Of a DNA stretch of 64,000 bases, positions 62,128 through 64,000 are shown one piece after another. Below the pieces are notes generated by a model. It made no database searches. It worked only from the letters and a program-made list of their open reading frames with translations, and had not been told where the DNA came from. Position 1 is the first letter of the stretch. Every line of letters begins with the position of its first letter. This stretch comes from Aquicoccus sp. G2-2 (GTDB taxonomy: Bacteria > Pseudomonadota > Alphaproteobacteria > Rhodobacterales > Rhodobacteraceae), in the NCBI RefSeq assembly GCF_034555965.1, contig NZ_JAYDCK010000003.1:186001-250000 (forward strand). Direction: 5' to 3'. The position numbers and the translations under genes are program-made.

Positions 62128-64000
62128 GCCACTTGCTCCTCAATGACCGGCCTCACCCGCCTGAGCCTGAGCGCGTTGGTGATGACAAAGACCGACGACA
62201 GCGCCATTGCCCCCGCGCCCAGCATCGGCGAAAGCTGAATGCCAAAGCCGGGGTAAAGCACCCCTGCCGCCACCGGGATCAGCGCCGCGTTATAGGCGAA
62301 GGCCCAGAACAGGTTCTGCCGGATATTGCGCATCGTCGCGCGTGACAGTGCCAGTGCGTTGACCACGCCGCTCAACGCGCCGCGCATCAAGACCACATCC
62401 GCCGCCTCGATCGCCACATCGGTGCCGGTGCCGATGGCAATGCCAACATCGGCCTTGGCAAGTGCGGGCGCGTCATTGATCCCGTCCCCCACAAAAGCCA
62501 GCCGCCCGCCCATGCGCAACGCCTCAAGCGCGGCCACCTTGTCGCCGGGCAATAGCTCGGCCTCAACATGGTCGATCCCGGCCTCGCGGGCAATCGCCTC
62601 TGCCGTGCCGCGCGCATCGCCGGTGAACATCGCGGTTTTCACGCCCATCTCATGCAGTTTGGCAATCGCGGCCTTGGCCCCCGGTTTCAACGGGTCGGCC
62701 ACCGCAACCACCGCCGCAACCGCGCCATCCACCGCCACGAAAAGCGGCGTCTTGCCCGCCTCGGCCAACACGTCCGCCTTGTCCGCCAACGCCCCAACGT
62801 CGATCTGCTCGCGCGCCATCAACCGTGCCGCCCCGATGATGACCGCGCGGCCTTCAACGCTTGCCCGCACGCCAAACCCGGTTTGCGCGCAGAAAGTCCT
62901 CGGCTTCGGGCAAGGGGCCACATTCGGCCTCTGCCGCCGCCGCGATGGCGCGCGCAATAGGGTGTTCTGAGAGCGCCTCAACCGCACCCGCCAGCCGCAG
63001 CACATCGGCGCGTGCCCAGCCCTCGGCGGGGTCAAGATCGGTCAGCTTCGGGCGGCCTTCGGTCAGAGTTCCGGTCTTGTCAAAACCGATCATCTGCGCG
63101 CGTTCCAGCGCCTGCAACGCATCGCCTTTGCGAAACAGCACACCCATCTGGGCACCGCGCCCGGTGCCCACCATGATCGAAGTCGGCGTCGCCAGCCCCA
63201 TCGCACAGGGGCAGGCGATAATCAGCACCGCAACCCCCGCGACAAGCGCATGGCTCAGCGCCGGCTCCGGCCCGACCAATAGCCAGACCAGCACCGTCAA
63301 CGCCGCCGCCGCCATCACGGCGGGCACGAACCACATGGTGATCCGGTCCACCAGCCCTTGTATCGGCAGTTTCGCGCCCTGCGCGTCCTCCACCATGCGC
63401 ATGATCTGCGCCAGCACCGTCGCCCCGCCCACGGCGGTCGCCTTGAGCCTGAGCGGCCCGGTGCCGTTCACCGTGCCGCCGGTCACGGCATCACCCGGTG
63501 CCTTGGCCACCGGAACCGGCTCTCCGGTGATCATCGCTTCATCGACATGGCTTTCGCCCTGAATAACCTCGCCATCCACGGCAATCCGTGCGCCGGGGCG
63601 GACAATCACCGTGTCGCCCATGGCAATCTCGCTCACCGCGACCTCGTGTTCCGCGCCGTCGCGCAGGATCAGCGCGGTTTTCGGGGTTAACCCGGCCAGC
63701 TTTGCAATTGCTGCCCCGGTGCGCCCCTTGGCGCGCGCCTCAAGATAGCGGCCCAGCAGGATCAGCGTCACGATCACCGCTGCCGCCTCGAAATAAACCG
63801 CCCGGCTGGCTTCGGGCAACAGCCCCGGCGCAAAGGTGGCGATGCTCGAAAATCCCCATGCCGCAAACGCGCCCATGGCAACAAGGCTGTTCATCTCGGG
63901 CTTGCCGCGCAGCAACGCAGGCACCCCGGTGGTGAAAAACCGCCGCCCCGGCAAGGCCAGCACCAGCGTGGTCAGCACAAACTGCGCCCCCCAAAGCAGC
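62124..64000 (-). CDS. copA: Copper-translocating P1B-type ATPase (partial, frameshifted)
   Basis: Copper-exporting ATPase whose 5' part lies beyond the window; the frame is open to base 64000. Visible parts are the actuator loop (MITGEPVPV), the [10 protein letters not shown] motif in the transport helix, phosphorylation motif DKTGTLTEG, the HP motif SEHPIARAI and the hinge [10 protein letters not shown]. The frame is broken at about 62883-62896: the first part ends soon after PEAEDFLRA, and the second resumes at [13 protein letters not shown] in another frame. A two-base loss in the GCGCGC run (62885-62890) or one extra base in the AAA at 62893-62895 would explain it. N-terminal copper-binding domains cannot be judged. 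Confidence 0.88.

Overview
The window reads as chromosome of a GC-rich alphaproteobacterium, most likely order Rhodobacterales (Roseobacter group). Supporting signs are the tRNA-Phe / yacG / RNase E-G / maf / infA housekeeping block, abundant TRAP and polyamine-type ABC uptake systems, a fused 24-helix NarK ahead of narGHJI, and palindromes resembling the iron boxes proposed for Rhodobacterales. I see no rRNA, CRISPR array, phage or intact insertion sequence.

Layout. (1) 1-10281: the end of a TetR regulator, a tripartite TRAP transporter (dctPQM-like), then a cyclase-family hydrolase, a beta-keto acid cleavage enzyme (BKACE), a glutathione transferase and an SMP-30 lactonase. These converge on a thiamine-diphosphate enzyme that is divergent from a GntR/FCD regulator and an Asp/Glu-type racemase; this looks like uptake and breakdown of an unidentified organic acid. 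(2) 10288-12461: ManC and a DUF2478 protein. (3) 12731-17430: a polyamine-type ABC transporter whose last permease carries a 36-residue-period repeat tail. (4) 17599-25163: an iron locus on the minus strand (DUF1513, two imelysins, a di-haem oxidoreductase, bacterioferritin and its ferredoxin, a beta-barrel protein, HemP and a small unknown protein) with palindromic iron boxes. (5) 25381-26436: a PLP ammonia-lyase-like enzyme. (6) 27011-37265: narK-narGHJI-ppiC for anaerobic nitrate respiration. (7) 37475-40015: tRNA-Ser, a MATE-like transporter and a long gene-free stretch. (8) 40016-55894: an amine catabolism regulon in two operons around a LysR gene. Its centre is a protein with the active-site signature I recall for histamine dehydrogenase, with an aldehyde dehydrogenase, flavin monooxygenase, RidA-like protein, DUF1028 hydrolase, ArgE-like deacylase, polyamine-type ABC importer, amidohydrolase and GMC oxidase. 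(9) 56074-58254: tRNA-Phe, yacG, RNase E/G, maf, infA. (10) 58476-61700: acyl-CoA ligase and FAD oxidase. (11) 61735-64000: cueR and copA, with copA running off the window.

Most interesting results. The two operons of region 8 share one palindrome (TTTAGG-N5-CCTAAYCAAYG, a LysR T-N11-A site) ending 110 and 113 bases before their first start codons. Together with the histamine-dehydrogenase-like residues this predicts a self-contained uptake-and-degradation regulon. The iron locus has matching iron boxes before both of its transcription units. The polyamine permease with a periplasm-predicted repeat tail is unusual.

Quality warning. Five genes (dctM, the flavin monooxygenase, one ABC permease, maf and copA) each carry one frameshift. 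Four are the loss of one base from a G/C run. Where the restored stop can be seen, it falls at the expected junction with the next gene. This points to assembly errors rather than gene decay, and protein ends in this window should be read with that in mind.
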